From assembly GCF_035083965.1 (NCBI RefSeq), contig NC_089726.1, positions 9,491,501 to 9,555,500 of the forward strand: 64,000 nucleotides of DNA. Reading direction: 5' to 3'. This document shows, piece by piece, positions 23,101-35,081 of this stretch. The stretch's first letter is position 1. Each line of letters opens with the position of its first letter. Below the pieces are notes generated by a model. It had not been told where the DNA came from, made no database searches, and was given only the letters and a program-made list of their open reading frames with translations. This stretch comes from Branchiostoma lanceolatum. Its lineage: Eukaryota > Chordata > Leptocardii > Amphioxiformes > Branchiostomatidae. Both the position numbers and the translations under genes were made by a program.

Positions 23101-26100
23101 TGCGGGGTCTTCAACCCGAATATTTCGTGTTTAAGGAGAGCCAGACCTCTAGCACGTTAAAAAACCCTCCGCATTTAAAAAAAAAAGTGGTCCTTCCCTA
23201 ATCTCAAAACAGATTCACCAGTGGCAAAGATATATTGTCCTTCCCGGCGTGATCATGAGTCGATCAAACACAGCCTTACGCAGTTTGTACACTGTACAAG
23301 AACTGGTGTGATGCGCATAAATCCGGTTGTGCAATACAGACGATGATGTAAAAAAACAAACAGAAAAAAACATCACTGACTTCCTCTTTGTATACTGTAG
23401 ATTCAATGAATCATTGTGTTTCTACAGCTTTAATTCCGACACGGCGGCGTCGTATAACGGCGAGTGGCTGGCGGCGGTTGGTGGCGTCATCGTGGTGACC
23501 GTGAACTATCGCCTGAGCGTGTTCGGGTTCCTCAGCACGGGAGACAGGACCGCACCGGGGAACTACGGGCTCATGGACCAGCAGGCAGCTATACAGTGGG
23601 TCAAGGACAACATCGACAACTTCGGCGGGGACGCTAACAGGTGAAGGCACTAAACATTTATGGGCTCAGTTATGGAACACTCTGTCACTGGAACAACGAA
23701 CTGTGCTTAATTACAAGACATTTAAGAATCGCTATATCGGCGACAAATGATATCTGTATGTAACGTGGTGATAATGATGGTTATTGTGTAACTAGTGCAA
23801 GTTGTGCTTTTACATTCTGATATCAGGGATACCTGAAAAATAGGCTTGTTAGCACCTGAGTATATTTATCTGTGTGCATTTATATATAAATACATGAGTT
23901 ATATACCTTCATTTTCCTTGAGTATAGCATTGCAGAATCATTCTGAAAAGGTTGGCATGTGAGAAATAAACGCGGGATGTAGTTTTAGATTTGTATGAGA
24001 TTCTAATGCAAACGTCATTTGCATTCATCTACATGTACTGTGAGTCTAGAACTTATCAACTGGAATGATAATGATTCAGTCAATTCTGTTGAATCATTCG
24101 TTCAATCTATATATGTATAAACCCGGAAGACCAGTCAGTGTTGTACAAGCTATTATCATTGGGAAAAAAATTCACCATAGTACAATAACAGGATTATCAT
24201 CCTTTAACAGAATCACCCTGTTCGGCGAGAGCGCGGGCGGTGCGTCGGTGAGCATGCAGATGCTGTCTCCCCAGAACACCGGCCTGTTCCAGCGAGCGAT
24301 CTGCCAGAGCGGTGTGGCCATGAGCCCGGGGATGATCAACCCGGACCCGCTGGAGGCCACGCGGGAGCTGTGCGAGTACCTGAACTGTCGCACCCAGGAC
24401 CCGGTGGACATGGTGACGGTTCTAAGGAGGGTCAGCGCCAACGAGCTGGCACAGGCGGCTGCACGTTTCACAGGTAAGTTAAAGTTAAACATACTCACAG
24501 TAAAGCTCCTGGTTCCTGAAGTACAGTAGTCGGTAATGCTCACATTTCCAAAGCGGGGCCCAGCCGGGTGGTTTGCGGGAACAAAAAATACGATATAAAA
24601 GACAACAAAACACACAAAACGTAAAAGAAAATACTCCTTGCGTGTATCCTTGATATGCATTCTTTATTCTTTGTTTTGTCAAACAACCCGGTCGGGCACC
24701 GGCTTGAAAATGTGACCCTAGCATAACTGGCAGATCCCGGTTCGAATCCAGGGAAGGGCATCCTGGTTGGAGCTGCGTTCGTCTTTCGGAAGGGACCGTC
24801 GGTAAAATGGGGTTCCCCGGTGACCGCGAGCTAGGAGATGCCTCGATCGAGCACGTTAAAGGGCACTACAAGAGCCTCGTTACTCAGATGGGTACCCACT
24901 GACTGTACTTCAAATGAATAAGATGAAAATAATACTACAACGGATGTGACTTGTAGAAAACATGCAGCTACATGTATGCAAGTCAAACTGTCAAAACATG
25001 GAAGATAATGTTAATGCTACATACCAATACCACAGTGTAGACATCCAAGACATGTTCTCTGAAGTCAAGTCCGAACAAATGCCTTCAGCAAAGTCTCCAG
25101 GATAGTAGTTGATCTTTTACCGAGATCGAAATACTGTATGACAAACCCTTTGTGTATCGGTTGCAAAAGTTAACCTTTAAGCCCATAGGGTCACAGGGTG
25201 GATCAAGGGTAATAATTCTAACAGACAAAAAATTGGACCTGAGTTTTATATTAAAGCTGCTATCATCATGTCCGTGAAATGCTTTGAAAATGGAATCTTC
25301 TGTGGTTCTATGTCCGATCAGCTCTGTTTCAGCCAGTAGATGGCTAAATAATAGTTCGGCCCAGGCCCTGCTTTTGTGAATGTAATCGTCCAATCAGTGT
25401 ACCACCTGATCACCCAGCTATTCACAAACGTTTCATTCCCAGATATATTTTTGAAATACACATTTTGATTAAACACATCCCTATGAATGTCGAAACTGTT
25501 GTTCAACCAATGGCTATTTATAGACCAAGGCAATTTGCATAAGGGAATATGTGCCCTGTACATAGCAGCGCATGACTGACAATCGTTTGATCCATGTGCT
25601 CATCAACATGATTTGATAACAGGATAACGCCGTCCATGATTGCTCGCCAGAAGCACGATGCCAGAAGAAAGATTAGCTTTGTAGTGTAGTCAGCTGGTCA
25701 ATCATGGTTGAAGTATGCCTATAGTAGTAGTTCACAGTACTGGTGTTCTGCTGCTGCAGTAGTCTGGACACCCTGCAGCTGCAACCAGTCTTCAATTCTC
25801 TCCACTGCATCCTGATCATCGCGAGACTCTTCTCATAAGGTTTCCTTTCCAGGTAACTTCACGGAGAGGATCTGGACTCCGGTGATCGACGGTGACTTCC
25901 TCCCGGACGACCCCGTCCGTCTCCTGGAGAGGGGGTCCGTCCCGGACCGACAACTTCTCCTCGGCTTTAATGAGGACGAAGGCGCCTACTTGATGAACGA
26001 GGGCCTCCCTGGATACTACATCAGGGACAAGGCGACTTACAACTACTACATGAACGCCTCGCTCTTCCACATATTTCCAACTAACACCGAGGTACTACAG

Positions 26101-28913
26101 ATGTTTACTTGTAGGCATACTTGTGTCGTGTTTCGCGGCCTATCACTTCGCAAAATGACTATCAAGATGTCAACCTATGCCCATAGCAGTTATAAGGACA
26201 TAATACTGTGTTTGATTCATCATTGACATTGGTACTGCAGGTGCTTGTTCCATAGTCAGAAACCGTATATAGGTGTCAAGAAGCATGGCCTATGGTGCCT
26301 ACCCTTTAGTATGGAAAAAGTAACCTTTGATTACGTCTTCTCGTCGTCTTAATCAATTGCTTTATCTGTTAATCCTTATCTTATAAGTAAAAGTCATTTC
26401 CGCATTAGGCGGTGCATAGGGCGGAGCCCATTTCCTTTTCTAAAGCTCTAGGCCACACAGCCATGCGATCACTACAACAGGGGGCTAGCCCACTGGCAGT
26501 GGTGTGTCTTCAACTGCAATACCCTTTACAAATGCCGAGTACAAACAGAAGGAATAATGTACCACTCTTTTAAAAGTGAAAGTATTCGGTATGACTCGGC
26601 CGGGATCAAACGTATGACCAAGAGAACACTCTACTCACTTGACCATTTCACTGGTCCATATTTCGCAGTAAACTAAAAATCCTTGCATGCGTTTTCTTAA
26701 CCTCCTTGATGATATTCCCTCGCGCCCAGGCGGTGGTGGAAGCCGTTGCGTTGGAGTACGGCTCCTGGAACGAGACGAGTAACGTTGACGCCCTGCAGCA
26801 GACCTTCACCACGATGTACGGAGACTTCGCGTACATAGCTTCCACCATGCAGATGGCCAATCTCTACAGACAGGTAGGCCTCGTTTTGTCTCAAGACCTA
26901 ATCTCCAAGGAGATCTTCCGAGGGAAAGCATCATGCATGGGCCTATGCATGCATCCATTGGCCAACCATAGAGATCTCATGGATCTGCCGGTACTCAAAC
27001 AGACAAAACAGTATCCCTGGGCCGAAACAGAATCCACGGGCCAACCACAGAGACACTAAGAGGGAACTCAAACATGCAGGTTGGCCAATAGATACTGTCT
27101 TGCCACCGAAAGATTTGCTTGGAGATTATCAAGACCTAGAAATAGTTTGCGTCAATATATACTCCAAATAATATTAAAGTGATACTAATATACTCTGCAT
27201 CCACAAAGATATCAGATAGATTAAGAAGCTTACAGGACAAAAAGTACTGTTCTTCTTTACGGTATACCTTTCCTGTTATTTCCAGTTGAACATGGCGACC
27301 TTCGTATACCAGTTCACGCATGCGCGCCGCTCGAACCTGCCTGCCTGGGCGGGCGCGGCGCACGCCGACGAGCTGTACTACCTCTTCCCCACCGTCAGGG
27401 GGAACAACCCCGACCTCATGACGGACGACGAGATGCAGCTGGTCGAGTCCATGATGACGTATTGGTCTAATTTTGCCAAAACTGGGTGAGGTTCTGCTGC
27501 TTTTCATTATCATCGCCACAAAAGCCTCCCCCAAGGAACGGAAGATTCGTAGTCTTTCAGCATAGGCAACATTGCAAGTTAACAATATATAAAAAATGTT
27601 GATGAAAAACGTATCAAATATCCCATAGTTTACATTCATAAATTGTCAGCCAACTATTATTCCCACACCAGGATGAGTTCTCGATCTACTCTGTTTCCTG
27701 CAGAAAGTACCCATGGCTGGGATCGCTAAAACCACTGCAAAATTGATATCACAGCCAACATTCCATATTTTCATCCTTTGAAAGGCAGAGGTAGTGAGAA
27801 CAATTTTTCGATTGCCTAATAAAATCACTCAGAATTTTGATATTAATGTTAGTTATTTTATTTTGCATTAACGTTCAACGTGTTATTTCATGACCTGTGC
27901 GCAGCCCAGTGTGTCAAAAACGTGCAATAAACGTCTTTATTCATTCATATAACCGTGTAGGAACCCCAACTTACCGTACAACCCTGTCCTGCCGACCAAT
28001 TGGCCCCGCTACACGTCCTCCCAGCGCTTCATTGACCTGACGATCCGGATGTCAGACAACTCCGCAGGACAATACATCCGACCCAGGCGCACCTTCTTCT
28101 GGACCAAAATGATGCCTGCACTCGACTCACAATCCTGCAGGTACACACACGAAACAGCGTCAGTAGACTTAAAGATCAAAGGTGCTGGAAAGGTCAGAAG
28201 AGCAGGTAATGGTGTAGCCTGGGTGTCGTCCTAGTTAGTTTATCGGGGCTCCCATACTCTCCCGTACTGTTATTGAGGAGAGTATGGAAGCCCCTGTAAA
28301 CTAACTAGCTATAGGATTGCAACCAGCTGCAGGCTTCACCGTTTCCTGTTCTTCTGACCTATCTACCACCTTTGACCTACCTTCCTGTCATACTGTCTCC
28401 GGCGTGCTAACCATTCAACTGTGGACACACACGACTACAGACAAACACATCGACTGATCACAGTACCTCTGTTTTCGCGGAGGCAAGAATGTACTGTTAA
28501 GTACTTTAAAAATGTCAATTTGATAAGTCTGTGAATTAGGATAAACCCAAAACATCTTGTATACGTGGAGATGAATGAATGAATGACAAGCGAGGGAATG
28601 AATGAATAGATGATTTGAGTTGCTGTAAACAAAGCTCCTTGGAAATACTACATGGCGCTCAACAAAACATATGTGTTCCAGCCCGGAGACGACCGATGAT
28701 CAGGACAACACCAACACGAACCCCTGGCTGGAGGAGACCGTGCTGCTGGGACTGAGGAGGAACGACCTGATCCAGCTGGGAGTCGTGGGCGGGATCGCCA
28801 TCCTCCTCATCCTGGTCTTCTTCATCACCTGCATCACCTGCTGTAAGGTCCTATCCCTCAACAGAATGATGCGCTATGATGACTCTAAGATAGGTCTGAG
28901 CAGCTACGCGTAG
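20111..28913 (+). CDS. Membrane-anchored type-B carboxylesterase / cholinesterase-like (upstream first exon)
   Basis: Exons: 20111-20514, 23428-23640, 24211-24473, 25853-26091, 26730-26873, 27286-27485, 27961-28140, 28682-28913. They join in frame to 624 residues, within the usual range of the family. The start at 20111 is preferred over an in-frame ATG at 20060 because it begins directly at a signal peptide (LRTFVLFLLAISQSVFG). Alpha/beta-hydrolase features: GVPYA, EDCLYLNVF, the nucleophile elbow GESAGG (Ser213), GFNEDEG (Glu336) and AAHADEL (His447), so the Ser-Glu-His triad is complete. The oxyanion segment reads HGGR instead of HGGG. Exon 8 encodes a membrane helix at about 580-601 and a short cytoplasmic tail, so the catalytic domain should face outside the cell. 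The family hydrolyses choline and other carboxylic esters, and the substrate here is unknown. A second first exon at 22174 can replace the first exon. Confidence 0.88.
20515..22173. other. Non-coding region between the two esterase first exons
   Basis: No further esterase exon is visible here. It behaves either as the intron of the upstream transcript or as the promoter region of the downstream first exon. A palindromic stretch of TGTACATG words lies at about 21428-21478. Confidence 0.55.
22076..22083 (+). promoter_or_regulatory. Candidate TATA box for the downstream esterase first exon
   Basis: TATAAATT lies 98 bases upstream of the ATG at 22174, a spacing that allows a short leader. A second TATTTAAA at 22128-22135 is closer to the ATG. 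Either would support an independent promoter for the second first exon. This is a sequence match only. Confidence 0.3.
22174..22571 (+). CDS. Alternative first coding exon of the carboxylesterase
   Basis: This exon encodes its own signal peptide (LDVLFGVYFTVVAA) followed by the N-terminal esterase core (GIPYA, EDCLFLNVF). It ends in phase 2 before GTTTGT, exactly like 20111-20514, so it splices in frame to the exon at 23428 and would give a 622-residue protein. The segment forming the oxyanion hole would read PDDGF, whereas the upstream exon gives HGGRF and the family norm is HGGGF. Similarity to the upstream exon is high across its length, so the pair arose by exon duplication. It could be a mutually exclusive first exon with its own promoter, or the surviving 5' exon of the main gene with 20111-20514 as a leftover. 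Confidence 0.8.
24539..24718. repeat. MITE-like element with imperfect inverted ends
   Basis: About 35 bases at the left (CACATTTCCAAAGCGGGG...CCGGGTGGTTTG) are the imperfect reverse complement of the right end (CAAACAACCCGGTCGGG...AAAATGTG). The interior is short and AT-rich. It lies in the esterase intron after the nucleophile exon. No coding potential. Confidence 0.6.
24719..24905 (+). repeat. tRNA-derived SINE
   Basis: It begins with a tRNA 3'-half-like segment including CCGGTTCGAATCCAGG, a good RNA polymerase III B box. An unrelated tail follows with GGGTACCCACTGACTGTACTTC near the end. It is inserted next to the MITE-like element in the same esterase intron. Confidence 0.6.
28231..28308. 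repeat. Hairpin-forming inverted repeat
   Basis: CTAGTTAGTTTA...GGGGCTCCCATACTCTCC (28231-28262) pairs with GGAGAGTATGGAAGCCCC...TAAACTAACTAG (28276-28308) with only small mismatches, leaving a loop of about 14 bases. It lies in the last esterase intron and resembles a short MITE. Confidence 0.75.
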
Positions 28914-30948
28914 TAGTACTTGTACCGATGATAGAAATGGTTGGTCAATGATAGAGTTAAGCAAAACGTTGGAACTGTTGTGACAGACGCTGTTTCTGTA
29001 ATAAGTCTCTTTCGTATGATGTTCGTTATAATGATAAAATTGGGTGGATGATAGACGTAACAGCGATAATGACCTTTTTTTTTATTTCTAATTCTGATTC
29101 CGTGTTCGTCAATGATAATGACCTTATGTTGCGTTGTTGGGGAGGGATTTTGTTGTTGTTGTTGACTGATTCCCAGTTTGGGTCAAATACGTGAACATGA
29201 TAGTGACGTTCCACAACTGCAAGCTGTGTAAATATGCATTTATATTTTTTTGGTGATCATGGAACTGGTTTTTGTACAAGTACATTTTCTCTGCATTGAT
29301 ATGTGATGTTTTACTGGATATTTAGAAATCTTAACGTGCTTTTGCAAAACGTGATCCAGCATAAGGTTGCATGAAGTAGTTATATATTTTGACGTTCTTA
29401 CAGGAAATGTTAAGTTGCTGTTTGTTTACTCGTGTTTTCAAAACTTTTCCAAGATGCTTCTTGTTTAGGAGGATATTACATTTGAAGGCTATTTGCCAAA
29501 AATTGTTCTCTTCAGAGCGTGTTGTTGGAGAATAACAATCATTAAGTTTGTGAATAAACTGTTTAAGCACAACGGCCTCAGCTTTCTGGACATTGGGACA
29601 GTTGGCAAAGTAAGTCAATCCATTTACCGTTTGAACCAAGGCGCAGAAATATCCAATTAATCGGGTGTAAAGTGCGAGTATCATAAATCATTAAGCAGAA
29701 ATAAGGCCGTGTTGATTTGATCATATGGATGACATCCGCTGGGGACCCCAAAACTGATGCGAGCGTGTGAATACAAAAAAAAAGTTGCCTTCATTGTGAA
29801 ATCTACGTGGTCATAAAGGATGCGCAAAGCTGAACACATCGAGTATGGCGAAAGATTCTTCATTTTGTTCTTTCACATCATCTTTGACGTTAGAATTGAC
29901 TTTGACATTCCACGGCATTAGTATGGAACCGTTTTTCCGATATATCTTTTTTGCAATTTACAGCATACATTTTGTACTATTTACAGTATGGCCGATTTTG
30001 GAAACGAACGAAAATTGATACGCGCGGATGTCATATAATCAAATAAACATGACCTAAGGAAATAAGACAAACACTTGGTGTCCACTGCAAGAGAACAACA
30101 TTTACTTTGTACAGGGGGTATTTCAAAATAATGGCACAATAATACTAGCAGCATCGACGAGACGTTTTAACGGTACCTACTCACAGCCTTGAGGCCAGCT
30201 GTGCCTCAGTCAAACAATAGCCGGATTGCACCGTAAAAAATATTGCACTTACAGCAAGAAAAACAAAGACACAACGGACATTGCAACAGGACATGATTAC
30301 CTTTTGGCACACATTACATTCGTGACAAATTTTTACATGGCATACAAAAATAAAGCAACACCGCCTCTGTTTTGTACATTTTTACACTTTTCTAGAAAGG
30401 TTTCGCCAATTCGCCTTTTGCACAAACTTGAATGCCACTTCTAGTCTTTTCTAGCGCTATGGGCATAGCATTTCAGAGTCTTAGGCATCCCGTGAGCCTT
30501 CCAGGGATTTCCTCTGTTTTCTTCCCAACAGGACAAGGTTCTTGTTCCCTAGGAAGCTGTGCCGCACGTGCAAACCTCGTGACCAATTGGGGACCAAGTG
30601 GTATTCTAACATTTGAAATGCCTAGCGACTGGTTACTGTTAAGTTCATTGTGAAGAGCACAGGTTTATGTATTAGGTCTGCACTAAAATCTATTCATTCA
30701 CAAATCGCTAAGGCATTTTTTCAAACGGTAGAATACCTCACCGAGGTCGTGGCGAGAATTAAGGCGAAGATCATGTCCTTGTCAGTCGGTCATTCTTTTG
30801 CCGTCTTAACAATGACAAGAGGACCTTCCTGTACACATATACATTCAACAAAAGTTATATTTACATTACACATCAATATCAGGGCAAGCTACAACTAGAC
30901 TACCTTGTTAATACAGTTATATACAAGACAAATCTACAAACTACGTCG
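28914..30948. other. Convergent intergenic region
   Basis: This 2-kb region between the esterase stop and the FoxN1/4 stop must contain the 3' untranslated regions of both convergent genes. Several short open frames on both strands show no domain or splice pattern and are not called. Confidence 0.6.
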
Positions 30949-33900
30949 TTAGTACATCGTTAGCTGTGCTCCGGGGTTGTAGAAGTGCCCCTGATTGAAA
31001 CCGTACGCAGGCTCGTGTACGGAGTACGCCGCTGAGTACATGAGAGGGTCTCCCTGCACGACTATCCAGTTGTCGGGTGTCTGTTCAGGCGTGCCAGGTG
31101 ACTCTGTCTTCCCTTCCGGCGATGGTTGCGTTCCGCTGCTGTCCGCTGGGGACGGTGCAGTTGGGGAAGGTGCACTCTGTTGGAATAAAAAAAAACACTC
31201 AAAGCTTCATGTATGCACATTGCATCAGCACTTAACCCCGATTTGCTCACTCGACTCAGGTGTAAATTGAGTACCTAGCTTCGGTAAGGACGTCCCTCGG
31301 ATAGGACGATAGATGGAGGCCCCGTGTTTGAGGAGAGACACGACTCGACCACGTTAACGAACCCACCACACTTACCGAAAAGGCGTCCATCCCGGTGTGA
31401 ATGGAGCAAATTAATCAGTCTGGATATGCAGCTTGTACTCTTCAGTACAAACCTGGTGTGTTACGCCATGGGACGGTTTACCGGAGATGCAATACAAACA
31501 ATTAAAGCCAATATGCTCCAATGATGTTGTATCTAAATCTTATATGTTCCATTAATTATGTACTCTTCTAGTTTTGCATCATTGTAAAATCGTATTGATC
31601 CTGTATTGAAAGTAGCTAAGACATTAAATCTTAGTTTTCGTCCTGATAAGTATGTCGATTTAACACAGAATTAGAAACAAGGCACGCATTTAGTCTGTAC
31701 TTACCTGACTCTGGTTGTACGGCTTCGTGGTGTAGCCGTTGTGTCTGAGGCAGGAGTCATCGGCCATGTTCCCCACATTACCGATATACGCCTGGCGACC
31801 GGCTGTGGGGTGGGGTACCGCCTTCTCCTGGGCGGGGACCTGACACACCTCAGCTGGGGAGGGCACGGGAGAATGGCTCGCCGAGGACGACGGGGTACAG
31901 CCGTCGTAATGAAAATCCACTGTCAATGTCGGGGAAAAGAGATATTTTTATTGTACAGCTCATGTTCAATGTCCTATCAGTTATTTCATACGTTAAATTC
32001 AACATCTTGACGGAACAGTCCAACACTGGCTGTACTTTGCCAGTTTATATAGATAGCCGTAAGGGATTGATATGCTAATCAATGCAAAATACTCGCAAAA
32101 TTGATTACAACGGACTTTTCACATAAACCAGTCTGTTCCTTTCAGACACTGTAAATACATACTTTACCATATCATAATCATTGTGGACGACTGAACAGAA
32201 ATTCTGTTCTTAATTAAGGTGTGTGGTTTGGGGAGGATGTGGCTTTGACGTCTTACCGGGATACGCCATGCTCCTTCTGATTGCCTCAGGGTCCTTCTTC
32301 TTCCACTTGCGGATCTCAGACATCATCTTGTCCACCTTGTCGGGGTGCAGCGCCCACAGACAACCTTTCCTGTTGGGGTCGGCCTGGTTCGGTTCGATCT
32401 TCAGGAAGCACTTGTTCAGCGACAGGTTGTGGCGCACAGAGTTCTGAACAACAGGAACGAAAAACAAAATGAAGACAATACAAGTACTCGGCGAAGATAA
32501 TAAAATCTGTACGCTCTTTTGATTGTGGTAACTCAGTAGTAAATGGCAGTTCGGAGACCTTGAACATCCATGAAATATTTTGAGCCTTTGTAGATGTATT
32601 ATCCTATCTTGCCTCGTTGATTATAAAAAAAAGGCTGTGATAAGTAATATCTATTTTTATCATGATCATCATAATCCATCTGAAGGAGTTATGCTGACTC
32701 CAAAATCCGCCGAAAAACACAAACACACTCTCTCGACTCACGTTTGCACAGACTCACGCGCACAGACACACCAAATCTAGGCCTTAATTTTTATATGGAG
32801 GTATAGATTATAAGATTATAAGGATATGAAAAATGGAGATATAGTTTTGTGTGTGTTGTGTGTGAGTTAATGGATTATTGTAGTCAGCATAATCTAAGAA
32901 CCGCCAGATGGATCAAGATGATATTTGGTATGTGGGTAGGTGTTGGAAAGACGTAGGTCAAGTTCGATTTTGGGCCCCTGGTGTACTGCCGCAGAATTTC
33001 CGGTTTTTGTATCCTTTGACCTGGGTGTGCTATGGTCTTGATTCTTTTGGTGGCAGATAGCTTATGATGTAAGGAAGTGGTGTAGGTTTGGACCCTCTAA
33101 CAGCTTGCTCTGGAACTACATGAGCGATTTGGTCGAAATCTTCCAAGGAGAATAACCGAACAAGGGAACGACGTATTTCTATGTTAGTATTTAGCTTAGA
33201 CAGAGGTATACATGCAGATATACATGAAAATTATGCGAATCAGGACTTGATTTTGATAATGAATGAGCAAAGTCATTGTTCTGCAGTGTTTTTCATTACG
33301 GGACTCAAATACATGTAACAAATGTAGTTTACGGCAGAACATTAACAAATACCAATTATGCAAATAAATACTTAATTTTCATAATCAATGCAAAAGTCAT
33401 TTCAACTTCAACTTATTGAACCCCCAGATAACCCCGCGAGGGGCAAAGTAGGGGGGGGGGGGAGGAGGTCCCAGGCTAAGGCGGGCAGGCCTCCAGCCTG
33501 GCGCGGAAAGACTCAACGGTGGGAGCCGTAACAACCGCGCCAGGCAGGGCGTTCCACTCGGGAATAAGTGGTAAATGATTGCCCTGCCAATATTGCCACA
33601 TGTGTAAGTTAGTTAAAGGTGGACATGACCAAGCATAGATTATGTAAATGTCGAACTCGTTTTTCATGTTGATAATAAGCTAGTTCGGAGTTGCTACTAC
33701 GCATGTGCAGTGTCAAAGGTGAAGGCTCCCGGCTCGTATACAGTGCTCGCCTGGACATTGTCTAGATTTGCATAACAGCGCCCCGACTGGCTTTGTTCAC
33801 GTCTCGGGGGCCTTCATCTTTGACAGTGCACATGCGTAGTAACAACGTTAACTCCGAACTAGCTTATAAGAATGGCTCAACAACACTGTCAAAGCTAGAT

Positions 33901-35081
33901 CACATTTGATGTCATGTGCTATAGAGTATTAAACTTTGAAACAAGTTTGATAATCTCTAGGATGCGACCACAGATATGATCTTGCGTAAAAAAACATAGG
34001 CCATGTTTTGTCTTAGAGCTGCCAAGGTGTTGACTTGTTGTCTTCGAATACACATTCTATCCTAAATTTGCCCAGCCCGTCCCTCCCACCAAAAACAAAA
34101 GGCACACTTACTTTCCAGCCATCCGGTGCTGTTTTGAAGTAAGGATAGTTCTCCCTGAAAGGAAAATAAATATTCATTTAAATACAATGCATGTTTCATG
34201 TTGAATATCCTAGCAATTGAATACGGTAAAATAAGAAGACAAAAAAAAGTTTTAAGTCTTCATGTTCACTTTGAGGTGCACCGGTAGCACATGGTGTCAT
34301 AGACGTCAAATTGGACATATTGTATTGTAATCTACAGTTGTTATTGTATCATGGTATCGGCTTGTATCATAGTATTGGCTTATGTAAACTATCATCACTG
34401 ATAGTTTACAAAATAATCACGTTAAAAACGTTGTCACTACAAATATGTCCAGACATTTCACCTGATGAAACTGTATATCTCTGTGACGGGCATGTTGCCA
34501 GTCCGGCTTTTCATCATGGCTAGGGCGATCAGGCAGCTGTAGGAGTACGGGGGCTTGGGGAAGAACTCCTCGTCCTCAGAGTCTTGTGCAGAACATCCCA
34601 GTCGGTTTGCGGACGGCGAGTCGGCAAAACTGTACTGTGGGCTGGCTTCGGAGGGAGGGCTCGGGCTGCCGCTCGATGTCGACCCGTAGCCAACGAAGTC
34701 ATTACGGTACTTCATGTGCGCGTCGCTCACGCCGTAGTGTCCCTGCGTGTGGCCGGTGCCGACACCACCGACCGCCGGCAACGAGTTCGTGTACATGCCC
34801 GTCCTGACGCCGCACGGGTACGGCTGGGAGACGGGCGAGAACGTCCTCGGGTTGACGATCACGGGGTGGTCGGGAAACTCGCCGTATTTTTCGGGAAAGC
34901 TGTAGTCGAAGTATGGATGGTACCACCCGGCAGACTTCTGCCAGTCCCTCGGGTAGTAGCAGTCGCCCGGAGGCCCGTAGGCCGGGTCGGGCGACAGGGA
35001 CAGTTGGTCGATGGTGTTGGTGAGGACTTGCTGCATCTCGGCCCTTAGTTCTTGAATGGTGTCCTGCACAATGTAGTTCAT
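30949..35081 (-). CDS. FoxN1/4: Forkhead transcription factor, FoxN1/4 class
   Basis: Minus-strand exons, 5' to 3': 35081-34462, 34154-34112, 32443-32257, 31919-31705, 31176-30949. They join in frame to 430 residues. A forkhead DNA-binding domain spans roughly residues 175-275: [51 protein letters not shown] and [15 protein letters not shown], followed by a basic [14 protein letters not shown]. The YSYSCLIA start, the [19 protein letters not shown] core and the KGCLWAL segment are typical of vertebrate FOXN4 and FOXN1 rather than other Fox classes. The domain is split by two introns. The N-terminal region is rich in Tyr, Pro and Gly, and the C-terminal part is Ser/Pro-rich and acidic, consistent with an activation domain. 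In vertebrates this class acts in retinal and neural progenitors (FOXN4) and in thymic epithelium (FOXN1). The role here is inferred only by class. It is divergent from FBH1. Confidence 0.95.
31430..31502 (+). repeat. Dispersed repeat (family A) in a FoxN1/4 intron
   Basis: CTTCAGTACAAACCTGGTGTG through GGGACGGTTTACCGG to ATACAAACA corresponds to the second half of the repeats at 8985-9066 and 50530-50620, and to the inverted copy at 43448-43537. Just upstream (31265-31420), a block with GAGGCCCCGTGTTTGAGGAG is the inverted counterpart of 47330-47470. Confidence 0.55.
33420..33610 (-). mobile_element. LINE (non-LTR retrotransposon) 3' fragment
   Basis: The minus strand encodes [19 protein letters not shown] followed by RARLEA, which matches the conserved last residues of many non-LTR reverse transcriptase proteins (WN.LP...V.APS...FK.RL). 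It is followed by a G/C-run tail (33440-33475). A related tail occurs at 6150-6235. It lies in the long FoxN1/4 intron and is strongly 5'-truncated. Confidence 0.65.
33675..33867. repeat. MITE with about 55-base terminal inverted repeats
   Basis: The 193-base element starts ATAAGCTAGTTCGGAGTT and ends with its exact reverse complement. The complementarity continues inward through ACTACGCATGTGCA.TGTCAAAG.TGAAGGC with a few mismatches and an insertion in the right arm. The interior is short. It is in an intron of FoxN1/4. Confidence 0.8.

Noticed and set aside
24719-24780. Possible functional tRNA gene because of a good B box
   Set aside because: There is no matching acceptor stem or complete cloverleaf, and the body continues as a SINE.
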